Origin: Dietzia timorensis
GTDB lineage: Bacteria; Actinomycetota; Actinomycetes; Mycobacteriales; Mycobacteriaceae
Direction: 5' to 3'
Length of the DNA stretch: 64,000 bases
Assembly: GCF_001659785.1 (NCBI RefSeq)
Contig: NZ_CP015961.1
Coordinates: 1,240,001-1,304,000 of the forward strand
How positions within the stretch are numbered: the stretch's first letter is position 1; the number at the start of each line of letters is the position of its first letter. The notes beneath the pieces were generated by a model. That model saw only the letters and a list, made by a program, of their open reading frames with translations, ran no database searches and was not told the DNA's origin. Below are positions 54,889 through 64,000 of this stretch, in pieces. The position numbers were made by a program, and so were the translations under genes.

Positions 54889-57600
54889 CTATTCGCTGAT
54901 CTCGGCGGCATACATCGCCGCGAGCTCGCTCCTTCCACGGATGCCGAGCTTCGCGTAGATGCGGGTCAGGTGGTACTGGATGGTCTTGATGCTCAGATAC
55001 AGCTCGTCGGCGACCTCGGCGTTGCTGTGACCTGCCGCCACGAGCGAGGCGACGGCTTTCTCCTGGGGCGTGAGGTCCTGGCGCGGGCCGCGCGCGACGT
55101 TGACGCCGCCGGCCTTTCGCTCTCGGTCGCAGCGCCGGACGTACACGGTCGCGCCGAACTGCTCGTACAAGTCGCGGGCCATGCCCAGAGAGTGGTCGGC
55201 CTCCTTGCGCCTTCCGGCGCGGCGCAGGGTTTGGCCCGCGGCGAAGTGGAGTCGTGCGAGCCGGTAGGGGATCCCGAGCGGGGACACCCGTTCGATGGAG
55301 GAGTCGAGCAGCGCCTGCATCTCCTCGTGGTCGCCTCGGATGCCGGCGATACGCGCGCGCACGGATTCGATCGAAGCCAGCGTTGTCGCGTGCCCCACGG
55401 GCTCGGCACGCCGCCAGATGGGATCGATAAGTGTCTCGGCTTCGCGGATTCGGCCGCCGAGGACGAGCGCGTGCGCGTACAGCTCGAACCACGGCCAGTA
55501 GCCGGGCTGGTCGAAGTCGACGTCGTGGCCGAGCGCCGCCAGGGGAGCTCCGGCGCGTCGGACCTCCGCGTAGTCGCCGCGCGAGGCCGCCACCTGGATC
55601 GCCGCCATCGCCGACGGGATCGTCTGTAGGGGATAGGAGTCGACGGGCGGGTTGATGTGCACGATGTGGCGGGACGCGCCCACCGGATCGTCGCGCATCG
55701 ACCGGATCATCGCGCCGGTGCCGTGGACGAGGGGCGCGAGAAGCTCCAGGCCGAGGTCGGATACCCGACGCGCGGCGGTCTCGATGATGCGAATCGCCTC
55801 GTCCCACGTTCCGAGGAGGAAATGGGTATAGGCGAGCCAGGCCTGGGCCTGGATGGTGATGCGCTCGGAGCTCTTCTCCGGGGAGATCGCCAGCGCGGAT
55901 TCGAAATGGCGCCGGGCCCTCGCCGGCTCGTCGGCGGCGAAAGCGCCCCAGCCGGCCGCGAGCTCGAACCGCTGGACGTAGCCGCTGTGCACCGCGAAAC
56001 CGTTGGAGTCTTCGTCGGCAGACGTCGGATCATCGGACGCGGAGATCAGTGTCGCCAGGCCGCCGATCGCCCGCGCGGCCTGCGTCGAGGGGATGTCCAC
56101 GGCGCTGTCGAGCGCGGCGATGTCCGACCAGTGCAGCATGTCCGCGGGATTCCAGGAGGCCAGCGCGTGCATGACGGACTTCGAGGCCAGCGAGGTCACC
56201 CCGGCGTGCCCGCGATCGCCGAGAGACGCGCGCGCCCGCTCGAGCAGCATCGTCGACTCGGACTTCTTCCCGCGCATCACCGCGAGGTACCCGAACACCG
56301 CGTCGCGCTCGGGCGAGGGCGCCGCCGACTGCATGGCCGTGGACATGTACGTCGCCTCGTCGATGTGGCCGGCCTCGATGAGACCGTCGACGCCCTGCCG
56401 GCGCCGCCGAGTCGCGCTCTCGGGAGTGGGATCCAGGCGCGCGGCGGTGAGCAGGGTGCGCGCGCCCGAGTACCAGTCGCCGTTGTCGGCGAGCTCGGCG
56501 GCGCGGGAGGCGTGGCGGTCGGCGAGCTCCTGGTCCTGCCCGGTCGACAGCGCCGCCCGATGTGCGAGTGAGGCGTCGATGTCCAAGTCGGCGAACAGCT
56601 CCGCCGCGCGGAGATGCAACGCACGAATCCTCGTCGGAGGGAGCGAGGAGAGCACGATATTCCGGTCGAGTGGCGCGGAGAAACGCACCCACGTCGCGCC
56701 GGGGTCGGCGTGGACGGTGAGAAGGTTCGCCTCGCACAACGGGTCGAGCCGCGCCGCCAGCGACTCGGCGTCGTCGATCCCCGCGAACGCCGCCAATTCG
56801 TCCCATGACGTCGCCGTTCCGAGCACCGCGACATGCTCGGCGAGCGCCCGGCTTTCGTCATCGAGCCCGTCGAGAGTCGCCTTCGTCGGCGCCGCGATGT
56901 GCGGCGGAACGGGGATCTGGTCGAGAGAGGTCCAACCGGTGGCGGCGAGGTGTTCGATCATCGCGATCGTCGTCGACGGTTCTCCTGCGGTGAGGGCGAA
57001 GATCGAGCGCGCCAGCTCCTGCGGGGCATCGATGCCCGTGTGCTGCCCGAGTAGGGAGCGCACCTGGACGAGGCGGAAATAGGGCACAACGATATCGGTG
57101 TCTGCCAGCTCGCGCGTCAACGTCGCCGACGGCGACGCCACCGATTCGTCGACGAGCAGGATGACGAGCACGTTCGAGCGTGGGGAGAGCTGCAGCGCGG
57201 TGCCGAGTGTCTTGAGCGAGAAGGGGTCGGCGAAGTGGGCGTCGTCGATGACGATGAGGGTGCCGGGCTCGCTCGCGCCGATCGCGCCGGCGATGAGGTT
57301 CTGTGCCTCGAAACCGCTGACCCGCGCATTCTTGCCCGAGTGTCGACCCGGCGCGGGCAGGCGCTCGATCAACCGCTGCGCCACCCAGCCGGGGGACTCG
57401 GTTTCCCAGCTCAGCGCGCGCACCGCGTAGATCGCACGGCCGGCGAGCGCGCTCATCGCGTCCTCGAGTAGCCGCGTCTTCCCGCCGCCCTCCGGCGCCA
57501 GGATCCGCACGACCCGCGAGCGGCGAGTCTGCGCGCGGTCGAGTTCTTCGACGATCGCGTTGATGGCCGGATTGGCGGCGACGTGGCGCCCGATGTCCAT
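54889..57600 (-). CDS. benR: ATP-binding LuxR-family activator of the ben genes
   Basis: From ATG 57600 (SD GGGAG) the product is 903 residues. It is a large ATP-binding LuxR (LAL/MalT-like) regulator. The N-terminal ATPase has a P-loop in RILAPEGGGKTRLLEDAMSA (about 32-51) and LIVIDDAHFADPFSLKTLGT. The middle is a long array of helical repeats rich in Ala (about 330-820). The C-terminal LuxR HTH reads DLTPQEKAVASLVAAGHSNA, EVADELYLSIKTIQYHLTRI and YAKLGIRGRSEL. Position between benD and benE matches the corynebacterial BenR activator, which responds to benzoate. A 52-residue longer start (57735... overlapping benD) is possible but without SD. Confidence 0.92.
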   Translation of the reverse strand: MDIGRHVAANPAINAIVEELDRAQTRRSRVVRILAPEGGGKTRLLEDAMSALAGRAIYAVRALSWETESPGWVAQRLIERLPAPGRHSGKNARVSGFEAQNLIAGAIGASEPGTLIVIDDAHFADPFSLKTLGTALQLSPRSNVLVILLVDESVASPSATLTRELADTDIVVPYFRLVQVRSLLGQHTGIDAPQELARSIFALTAGEPSTTIAMIEHLAATGWTSLDQIPVPPHIAAPTKATLDGLDDESRALAEHVAVLGTATSWDELAAFAGIDDAESLAARLDPLCEANLLTVHADPGATWVRFSAPLDRNIVLSSLPPTRIRALHLRAAELFADLDIDASLAHRAALSTGQDQELADRHASRAAELADNGDWYSGARTLLTAARLDPTPESATRRRRQGVDGLIEAGHIDEATYMSTAMQSAAPSPERDAVFGYLAVMRGKKSESTMLLERARASLGDRGHAGVTSLASKSVMHALASWNPADMLHWSDIAALDSAVDIPSTQAARAIGGLATLISASDDPTSADEDSNGFAVHSGYVQRFELAAGWGAFAADEPARARRHFESALAISPEKSSERITIQAQAWLAYTHFLLGTWDEAIRIIETAARRVSDLGLELLAPLVHGTGAMIRSMRDDPVGASRHIVHINPPVDSYPLQTIPSAMAAIQVAASRGDYAEVRRAGAPLAALGHDVDFDQPGYWPWFELYAHALVLGGRIREAETLIDPIWRRAEPVGHATTLASIESVRARIAGIRGDHEEMQALLDSSIERVSPLGIPYRLARLHFAAGQTLRRAGRRKEADHSLGMARDLYEQFGATVYVRRCDRERKAGGVNVARGPRQDLTPQEKAVASLVAAGHSNAEVADELYLSIKTIQYHLTRIYAKLGIRGRSELAAMYAAEISE

Positions 57601-57694
57601 GGACTGCTCCCTGACGAAATCTGTGTCGGCGAACGCGCGCCCGGCCACCTCGTCTGTGTTGGCCTGGCGGCGCGCGATATGTCGTCTATTGTCG

Positions 57695-58519
57695 CTATCC
57701 CTGGTCGCCTCCGCCGACAGGAAGCACAGATCCATCGATGTAGCTCGCCTCGCTGGACGCGAGGAAGCAGATCGGGGCGGCCTGTTCGTGCAGGGTGCCA
57801 TACCGCTTGAGCAGGGAGGAGTCGACGGTCTGGTCGACGATCTCCTGGTACCAGCGCCGTTCGGCCTTCGATTCCGGAGCGCCTCCGCGCGCGATCTTCC
57901 GCTCGGGCGCGAGCGTGCCGCCGGGCGCCGTGGCCACGACGCGCACCCCGTGCGGAGCGGACTCGAGCGCGAGCGCCGCGGTGATGGCATTGACTCCGCC
58001 CTTCGACGCCGCGTACGGCACGCGGTTCACCCCGCGCGTGGCGACCGAGGAGACGTTGACGATCGTCCCCGCGCCCGCGGCGACCATCGCCGGCAGGAAA
58101 GCCCGGCACATCCACAGCGTCGGGAAAAGAGACCGGCGGATCTCGGCCTCGATCTGCTCGGGGGAGTACTCGGAATACGGGCGCGCCCAGATCGTTCCGC
58201 CGACGTTGTTGACGAGCACGTCGACCGTGCCGGACCTATCGGCCACCGCTTCCGCGCCCTCCCAGGTTTCGAGGTCCGCGGTGAGGGGATCGGCACGACC
58301 GCCGTCATGCGCCAAAGAAGAGATCTGCGCACACACGTCCTCTACAAGTGTTGAGCGGTCGACGCCGATGACGTGCCCGCCCTCCATCGCGATGCGCGCG
58401 GCGACGGCCATGCCGATGCCCTGGGCGGCGCCGGTGACGACGACCCGCGAGCCGCAAAAGCGGCCGGGGCTCACGAGGGGAGGGGATAGCGGGTCATCCG
58501 AGGAGACCGGCGCGCTCAC
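57695..58519 (-). CDS. benD: Benzoate diol dehydrogenase BenD
   Basis: A 274-residue SDR. VVVTGAAQGIGMAVAARIAM is the NAD-binding site, LVNNVGGTIWARPYSEYSPE the N-N-x-G segment, and NVSSVATRGVNRVPYAASKG supplies catalytic Ser, Tyr and Lys. It converts 1,6-dihydroxycyclohexa-2,4-diene-1-carboxylate to catechol with release of CO2 and NADH. The GTG start overlaps the benC stop (GTGA), showing cotranslation in benABCD. Confidence 0.95.
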   Translation of the reverse strand: MSAPVSSDDPLSPPLVSPGRFCGSRVVVTGAAQGIGMAVAARIAMEGGHVIGVDRSTLVEDVCAQISSLAHDGGRADPLTADLETWEGAEAVADRSGTVDVLVNNVGGTIWARPYSEYSPEQIEAEIRRSLFPTLWMCRAFLPAMVAAGAGTIVNVSSVATRGVNRVPYAASKGGVNAITAALALESAPHGVRVVATAPGGTLAPERKIARGGAPESKAERRWYQEIVDQTVDSSLLKRYGTLHEQAAPICFLASSEASYIDGSVLPVGGGDQG

Positions 58520-60084
58520 TCTTCATCCTCCATCTGGATGACGGCGGCGTGCATCGTCTCCTTGGCGTGTTCGGTGTGGTGACGCACGATGTACCGCGCG
58601 GCGTCCCGATCGTTGGCGTCGAGCGCATCCACGAGCTGCAGGTGCTCGGGAACGATGTGCTCGGATACCCAATTCGCGGGCGGGAGCACCGTGTTCATGT
58701 ACTTGGTGACCTCCAGCGAACGGTAGGCATGCAGCAGCGAATCGTTCGAGGTGCACACGAACAGGTACTCGTGGAAGGCGTTGTTCGCCTTCGTGAATGC
58801 CTCGGCGTCGACGAAGGTGTTGCCGTCGATGTAGGCGTTCGCGGACTCGGCGAGGGCGCGGAACTCGTTGATTTCCTGCTCGCTGAGCCGGCCGATGACC
58901 AGCTCGAGCGCGCCGAACTCCAACGCCATGCGGGCATCGAACTGGGCGTCGGAGCTCGCCGCGAGCGAGAGGTGCTGCTCGCCCCGCTCGAAGCCGGGCC
59001 CGGAGACGACGGTAGTCGCGCGATCGTCCTCGACCGTGGTGACCGCGACGGTGTCCTGCGCTGTTTCCTCGGTGCTGGTACCGGCGGCCGGGGTGAATTT
59101 CTCGTAGTAGAAGTTCACCGGCGTCGTGCCGACCGAATCGAGGTGTTCGCGCACGGAATCGACCATCGGCGGCGGCCCGCACAGGTATACGTCGATCTCG
59201 CCGTCGCGGAGCTGCTCGGCGCCCATGAGCGAGGTGACGTAACCGATGTGTTCGTGCCCGGAATCGGGATCGGAGACGACGGTGTCGTAGGTGAAGCGGG
59301 AGTTCTCGGCCTTGAACGCGTCGAGCTCGGAGAGGCCGACGAGATCGTCGACTCGCGAGACGCCGTAGATCAGGTGCACCTCGCGCTCGTCCCCGTCGCA
59401 CAGCGAGCGAAGCATCGACAGGATCGGCGCGAGTCCGGTGCCGCCGGCGAGCAGCAGTAGCGGCCGGTCGGCTTCGCGGAGGAAGAAGCTGCCCATCGGT
59501 CCGGTCAGCTCGAGCTCGTCGCCGACCTCGCACCGCTCGTCGAGATAGGTGGTCATGACGCCGCCGGGTGTATTGCGAATGAGGAAGCTCAACTCCTCCT
59601 CGCTCGTGCCATTCGAGAACGAATACGAGCGGGAGGCGTCGGCTCCCGGGACGGCGACGTTGACGTACTGGCCGGGCAGGAACGCGAGCGACTCGCGGTC
59701 CTCGACGGTCATCCGCAGCGCGAAGGTGGAATCGGAGACCTTCTCGACGCCGGTCACGGTCGCGGTGGTCGCCGACGGGGCGGTCTTCGCGACATCGGAG
59801 GTGGTCGGGATCTTGATGACCATGTCCGATTCCGGCAGCGCCTGGCACGGCAGGCAGTAGCCCTGCTCGAGCTCGTCCTCGGTCATGGCGTCGTCGATGA
59901 AATCGCCCGGGTCGAACGTGCCCGATTCGCAGAACGACTTGCACGTTCCACACGCGCCATCGCGGCAGTCGAGCGGGATGTTGATGCGCGCCTTGTAAGA
60001 GGCGTCGGCGACGGTTTCGAATGGGTTGACGGTGATGAAGCGGGTCACCCCGTCCTCGAAGCTCAATGCGACTTGGTGTGACAT
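58516..60084 (-). CDS. benC: Benzoate 1,2-dioxygenase reductase BenC with C-terminal FCD domain
   Basis: A 522-residue protein; common BenC is about 340. Residues 1-100 are a plant-type 2Fe-2S ferredoxin with Cys40, Cys45, Cys48 (PLDCRDGACGTCK) and Cys80 (YCLPC). Residues about 108-215 are the FAD domain (PGQYVNVAVPGADASRSYSF) and 220-345 the NAD domain (LLLLAGGTGLAPILSMLRSL; YLCGPPPMVDSVRE). After a 30-residue linker, residues about 380-515 look like the FCD ligand-binding domain of GntR/FadR regulators: ARMALEFGALELVIGRLSEQ, NNAFHEYLFVCTSN and EHLQLVDALDANDRDAARYI, then RHHTEHAKETM, with the metal-type His residues. It passes electrons from NADH to BenA. Confidence 0.93.
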   Translation of the reverse strand: MSHQVALSFEDGVTRFITVNPFETVADASYKARINIPLDCRDGACGTCKSFCESGTFDPGDFIDDAMTEDELEQGYCLPCQALPESDMVIKIPTTSDVAKTAPSATTATVTGVEKVSDSTFALRMTVEDRESLAFLPGQYVNVAVPGADASRSYSFSNGTSEEELSFLIRNTPGGVMTTYLDERCEVGDELELTGPMGSFFLREADRPLLLLAGGTGLAPILSMLRSLCDGDEREVHLIYGVSRVDDLVGLSELDAFKAENSRFTYDTVVSDPDSGHEHIGYVTSLMGAEQLRDGEIDVYLCGPPPMVDSVREHLDSVGTTPVNFYYEKFTPAAGTSTEETAQDTVAVTTVEDDRATTVVSGPGFERGEQHLSLAASSDAQFDARMALEFGALELVIGRLSEQEINEFRALAESANAYIDGNTFVDAEAFTKANNAFHEYLFVCTSNDSLLHAYRSLEVTKYMNTVLPPANWVSEHIVPEHLQLVDALDANDRDAARYIVRHHTEHAKETMHAAVIQMEDEE

Positions 60085-60141
60085 ATCGCGGGTCCTTTGA
60101 GAGTGGGTCGTCGTCTGGTGGAGGCGGGAGCCAGGCGCTGC

Positions 60142-60687
60142 CTAGACCATGTAGACGTCGACGATGTGGTGGATGTAGTCGTTCTTGAGGACGACCTTCT
60201 TCGACGCGATCAGCGGAGAGTCCCCACGCACATCGAGGGTGTAGAACGACGTTCCGAAGTACGAGTCGGTCGTGTTGTAGCGGAAGTAGTGCGAGACCCA
60301 GTTGAAGCGAATGTCGATCTCGCCCTCGCGCTCTTCGAGAAGTTCGACGTTGGAGATCGTGTGTCCGGTGCGGGGCTCGGGGAGCGAGGTCGCGCTCGAG
60401 CGATCGGTGCGGATGCGAAACACACGATCTTCGATGCCGGAGCGATCCGGGTAGTAGATCAGCGAAATCTCCCGTTGCGGGTCGCGAGTGAGTTCTCCGT
60501 CGTCATCCCAAGCGGGCATCCAGAACGGGGCATCCTCGCGGTAGAGCTCGATCCAGCGTTCGAAGTCACGGTCGTCTAGCAGGCGTGCCTCGAAGTAGAG
60601 GAAGGCCTCGATGTCCGCGCGGGACACGTTCGTATTGATCTCGGTGGTGGACAGGGGTGTGCCGGGCGTGGCAAGAGATGTGGTCAT
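60142..60687 (-). CDS. benB: Benzoate 1,2-dioxygenase small (beta) subunit
   Basis: From ATG 60687 (SD AGGAGAAC) the product is 181 residues. It has the SnoaL-like beta-subunit fold: VSRADIEAFLYFEARLLDDR, LYREDAPFWMPAWDDDGELT, REISLIYYPDRSGIEDRVFR, TGHTISNVELLEEREGEIDI and a C-terminal VLKNDYIHHIVDVYMV. The beta subunit has no metal and stabilises the alpha3beta3 hexamer. It is located 90 bp after benA and 57 bp before benC in the operon. Confidence 0.95.
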   Translation of the reverse strand: MTTSLATPGTPLSTTEINTNVSRADIEAFLYFEARLLDDRDFERWIELYREDAPFWMPAWDDDGELTRDPQREISLIYYPDRSGIEDRVFRIRTDRSSATSLPEPRTGHTISNVELLEEREGEIDIRFNWVSHYFRYNTTDSYFGTSFYTLDVRGDSPLIASKKVVLKNDYIHHIVDVYMV

Positions 60688-60777
60688 GGCAGTTCTCCTG
60701 GGGGCCGGCCGCGCGGCGTGCACGGCCGGCGAGGGTGAATGGGTGGGCGTTGGGCGAGCGGGGCGGCGGGTTCGGCC

Positions 60778-62142
60778 TTATTTGGACGCCAGCTCCTTCT
60801 CGCTCTCGAGCGCGGTATTCATCGAGTTGAGCCAGTAGCCGTGCTGAATCGGGTACAGCCCTTCGTCCTCGGTGCGGGCTCCGGACGACAACACGCTGTC
60901 GAGGCCGATGCCCTTGGCCGTTTCGTCGGGCCCGTCGATCTGGTGCATCGAGCCGCGAGTCATGTCGTTCCACGGGGCCTTGGTGGCCATGTAGGTCTTC
61001 TGGCAGGACCGGAACTCCTCGAGATCGTCCGGGGTGGCCATGCCGGTGGCGTTGAAGAAGTCCTCGTACTGTCGGATCCGGTTCGCGCGGGCTTCGTCGC
61101 TCTCGCCCTTGGGGGCGATGCAGTAGATCGTCACCTCGGTCTTGTCGACGGAGATCGGCCGGAAGTGGCGGATCTGCGAGGAAAACTGGTCCATGATGTA
61201 CCCGTTCGGGTACAGACACAGGTTCCGCGAAGCACCGACCATGAACTCGGCCTTCTTCTCACCGAGCTCTGCGGCGAGCTCCTCGCGCTTCTCGAACAGC
61301 GGGCGGTCTTCGGGGTTGCCCCACCACATCCACAGCAGGAGGTGGCCGTGCGGGAAGCTGTAGTAGCCGCCGCCCTGCTTGCCCCACGTGCCGGCGTCCA
61401 TCGCGCGGGTCTCATTCTTCGATTCGCCCGAGGAGCGCCGGGCCGTGGTCGCCGCGTAGTTCCAATGGGTGGCGGAGACGTGGTAGCCGTCGGCACCGTT
61501 CTCGGCCTGGAGCTTCCAGTTGCCGTCGTAGGTGTAGGTCGACGCGCCGCGGATCACCTCGAGGCCCTCGGGGGACTGGTCGACGGTCATATCGATGATC
61601 TTGGTGGCGTCGCCCAGGTGCTCGGAAAGGGGGATGACGTCGGGGTTGAGGCTGCCGAAGAGGAAGCCGCGGTAGCTCTCGAAGCGGGCAACCCTGCGCA
61701 GATCGTGCGAGCCCTCGGTGTTGAACTGTTCCGGGTAGCCGGCGCCGCGAGGATCCTTGACCTTGAGCAGCTTGCCGTTGTTGGAGAACGTCCAGCCGTG
61801 GAACGGGCACGTGAGCGTCTTGCGGTTATCGGTCTTGCGCCGGCACAGCATCGCGCCGCGGTGCGAACACGCATTGATGAGGCAGTTGAGCTCGCCTTCC
61901 TTGTCGCGGGTGATGACGACGGGCTGGCGGCCGATGGTGGTGGTGAAATAGTCGCCGATCTCGGGAATCTGCGATTCGTGGGCGAGGTACACCCAGTTGC
62001 CTTCGAAGATGTACTTCATCTCGAGCTCGAACAGATCCTCATCGGTGAAGATCGTCCGGTTCGCGCGGATGATGCCCTCTTCCGGGATGTCCTGGATGGC
62101 GTTGGACAGGGTGCCCTCAAGGGACTCGAGTCGGGTCGTCAC
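60778..62142 (-). CDS. benA: Benzoate 1,2-dioxygenase large (alpha) subunit
   Basis: From GTG 62142 (SD GAAGGAAG) the product is 454 residues. The Rieske 2Fe-2S centre is formed by Cys92/His94 ([10 protein letters not shown]) and Cys112/His115 ([10 protein letters not shown]). The mononuclear iron facial triad begins in [20 protein letters not shown], with the bridging Asp and two His, and its third ligand is an Asp near the C-terminus. It inserts O2 into benzoate to give the cis-diol carboxylate. It heads the benABCD operon, divergent from catA, and is preceded by several dyad elements (62206-62274). Confidence 0.96.
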   Translation of the reverse strand: MTTRLESLEGTLSNAIQDIPEEGIIRANRTIFTDEDLFELEMKYIFEGNWVYLAHESQIPEIGDYFTTTIGRQPVVITRDKEGELNCLINACSHRGAMLCRRKTDNRKTLTCPFHGWTFSNNGKLLKVKDPRGAGYPEQFNTEGSHDLRRVARFESYRGFLFGSLNPDVIPLSEHLGDATKIIDMTVDQSPEGLEVIRGASTYTYDGNWKLQAENGADGYHVSATHWNYAATTARRSSGESKNETRAMDAGTWGKQGGGYYSFPHGHLLLWMWWGNPEDRPLFEKREELAAELGEKKAEFMVGASRNLCLYPNGYIMDQFSSQIRHFRPISVDKTEVTIYCIAPKGESDEARANRIRQYEDFFNATGMATPDDLEEFRSCQKTYMATKAPWNDMTRGSMHQIDGPDETAKGIGLDSVLSSGARTEDEGLYPIQHGYWLNSMNTALESEKELASK

Positions 62143-62205
62143 GGCGTTGCTTCCTTCCTTCGTGGCCGATCGCCGACGGGGTGGTTCAACCGGGCAGATT
62201 GTCGG

Positions 62206-62274
62206 CGTGGTGTCACCACGATCACACACGGTGATCGCCGCCACACTAGGACAATGCCTAGCCTTTCCCTAGGG
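62206..62274. promoter_or_regulatory. Cluster of dyads upstream of benA
   Basis: Four perfect symmetric elements lie in 69 bp. They are CGTGGTG-T-CACCACG (62206-62220), CGATCAC-N5-GTGATCG (62219-62237), CTAGG-N6-CCTAG (62246-62261) and CCCTAGGG (62267-62274). They are 64-132 bp from the benA start, a suitable position for an activator such as BenR. Confidence 0.6.
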
Positions 62275-62363
62275 TGATATGTTCGCCTGCCGAACCATTG
62301 GGATTACGTAACCGCATGGAACTGCCAAAAGGGGAATGTTCGCGGTGCTAAGGTTGTAGAATA

Positions 62364-62392
62364 TTGCATTGAAATCATATTTAGTGCATAAA
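62364..62392 (+). promoter_or_regulatory. Probable catA promoter in an AT-rich tract
   Basis: TTGCAT (62364-62369), 17 bp, CATAAA (62387-62392) lies in the only strongly AT-rich stretch of the region (about 62352-62394). A start near 62400 would give a leader of about 148 nt before the catA GTG. Confidence 0.5.
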
Positions 62393-62538
62393 TAGGCGTT
62401 TGACGAACCGTGTGGCGCAGCGCACAGTTAGGTCAGTTGGACGACAAATAAGTGATCGCATTCCACATCTGCCCGATGGGTCACCAGTCGCCGACGGAGC
62501 GCAGTTTCCCAATTGCGACACCATCCACCGTCATGTGA

Positions 62539-63411
<873 letters not shown>

Positions 63412-63423
63412 TTCGCGCCCCGA

Positions 63424-63457
63424 GCCCGGTACCGCCGCCCGTCCCGCGGTGCCGGGC
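63424..63457 (+). terminator. Hairpin between catA and catB
   Basis: GCCCGGTACCGC (63424-63435) pairs with GCGGTGCCGGGC (63446-63457) with one T:G pair, followed by CCTTCG. It could be a partial terminator or mRNA-stability element reducing catB relative to catA. Confidence 0.55.
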
Positions 63458-63526
63458 CCTTCGCGCGTATGGCGACAGCTCACATCCCACCCAGCTGCAG
63501 TAGCTCCGAAAGAAGGCCAGGCCACC

Positions 63527-64000
63527 GTGTCCGACACCCTGCCCACCGGCGGCGCACCGAAGATCGCCGACGTCCGCTCGACGATCCTCGACGTGCCGCT
63601 CATCCGCCCCCATAAATTCGCCACCACCACCGCCACCGCGCAGCCCATCCTCCTGGTCGAGGTGACCACCGAGGACGGGATCACCGGCTACGGCGAGGGC
63701 GTCACCCCCGGCGGGCCCTGGTGGGGAGGGGAGTCCGTCGAGACGATGAAGGCGCTGGTCGACAAGTACCTCGCGCCCGTCGTCACCGGCCAACCTCTCG
63801 ACGAGATCCCGCGGCTGGTCGAGGGCTTCGACAAGTTCGTCGCGCGCGGCCGCTTCGCCAAGGCGGGGCTCGAGATCGCGATGTTCGACGCCTACGCGCG
63901 CAGCCTCGGCGTGCCCGTGAACGCCCTGCTCGGCGGCAAGGTCCGAGACTCGATCGACTGCACTTGGGCCCTCGGCGTCGCCCCGCTGGACGAGATGATC
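63527..64000 (+). CDS. catB: Muconate cycloisomerase (partial, runs off the window)
   Basis: The GTG at 63527 (SD AGAAGG) opens a frame with no stop before the window end (158 codons). The product reads IADVRSTILDVPLIRPHKFA, TTEDGITGYGEGVTPGGPWW, FVARGRFAKAGLEIAMFDAY and ARSLGVPVNALLGGKVRDSI, the enolase-superfamily N-terminal capping domain and first barrel strand of muconate lactonising enzymes. It would convert cis,cis-muconate to muconolactone with Mn2+. The catalytic Lys and metal ligands lie beyond the edge. Confidence 0.92.
   Translation, partial: MSDTLPTGGAPKIADVRSTILDVPLIRPHKFATTTATAQPILLVEVTTEDGITGYGEGVTPGGPWWGGESVETMKALVDKYLAPVVTGQPLDEIPRLVEGFDKFVARGRFAKAGLEIAMFDAYARSLGVPVNALLGGKVRDSIDCTWALGVAPLDEMI

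Noticed and set aside
62195-62240. GlxR site upstream of benA
   Set aside because: GTG and CAC elements occur but their spacing does not fit TGTGAnnTAnnTCACA.

Overview
The window is a GC-rich actinobacterial chromosome segment, almost certainly Corynebacterium or a very close relative. The main evidence is gene order: tig-clpP1-clpP2-clpX lies beside pcaIJ/pcaR/pcaF/pcaD, mdh and benE-benR-benDCBA/catA-catB, and orn, ettA, pepN, an Rv2466c-like gene and rpiB follow the order I remember from C. glutamicum. Other support comes from the metPS methionine importer, a mycothiol-type oxidoreductase, GlxR-, ClgR- and DtxR-like sites, and several apparently leaderless start codons. I see no phage, insertion sequence, CRISPR array or rRNA. 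Five tRNAs are present: Lys-CTT, His-GTG, Arg-TCT, Gly-TCC and Pro-TGG.

Layout. 1-13 kb: SRPBCC and GNAT genes, metPS, a TetR regulator with bcp, a DUF3618 protein, a PadR regulator, an ArsR/SRPBCC divergent pair, an MmpS-like protein, two RibD-C/DHFR-fold reductases, a DUF1801 protein, and orn divergent from a HerA-like ATPase. 13-27 kb: an SDR, a CopD-CtaG membrane protein, ssb, ettA, a DctA-type symporter divergent from a CitA/CitB-type two-component system, a coupled thioesterase/unknown/DNA-methyltransferase trio, and a GH13 glucosidase. 27-42 kb: glbO, an HNH nuclease, pepN, an Rv2466c-like reductase, an iron-siderophore ABC operon with DtxR-like boxes, rpiB, a heterodimeric ABC exporter with one degenerate ATP site, pirin and a DUF1990 protein. 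42-47 kb: tRNAs, tig, clpP1P2 and clpX. 47-64 kb: aromatic catabolism.

The last 17 kb form one pathway. BenE imports benzoate. BenABC dioxygenates it and BenD rearomatises the diol to catechol. CatA and CatB (cut by the window edge) open and cyclise the ring. A PcaD enol-lactonase, PcaIJ CoA-transferase and PcaF thiolase convert the product to acetyl-CoA and succinyl-CoA, and Mdh lies within this block. BenR (ATP-binding, LuxR-type) and PcaR (IclR-type) are the local regulators. The protocatechuate-branch genes are absent from this stretch.

Most notable observations: (1) an 11-bp word, TCCGACGTCAT, occurs nine times exactly on either strand, in different reading frames and in intergenic DNA, with many near copies; (2) two divergent gene pairs have start codons built into the arms of a perfect palindrome that also supplies both -10 elements; (3) a BenC reductase carries a C-terminal FCD ligand-binding domain; (4) a nearly identical operator pair brackets the pca divergent promoter region; (5) a DNA methyltransferase lacks any restriction partner here.
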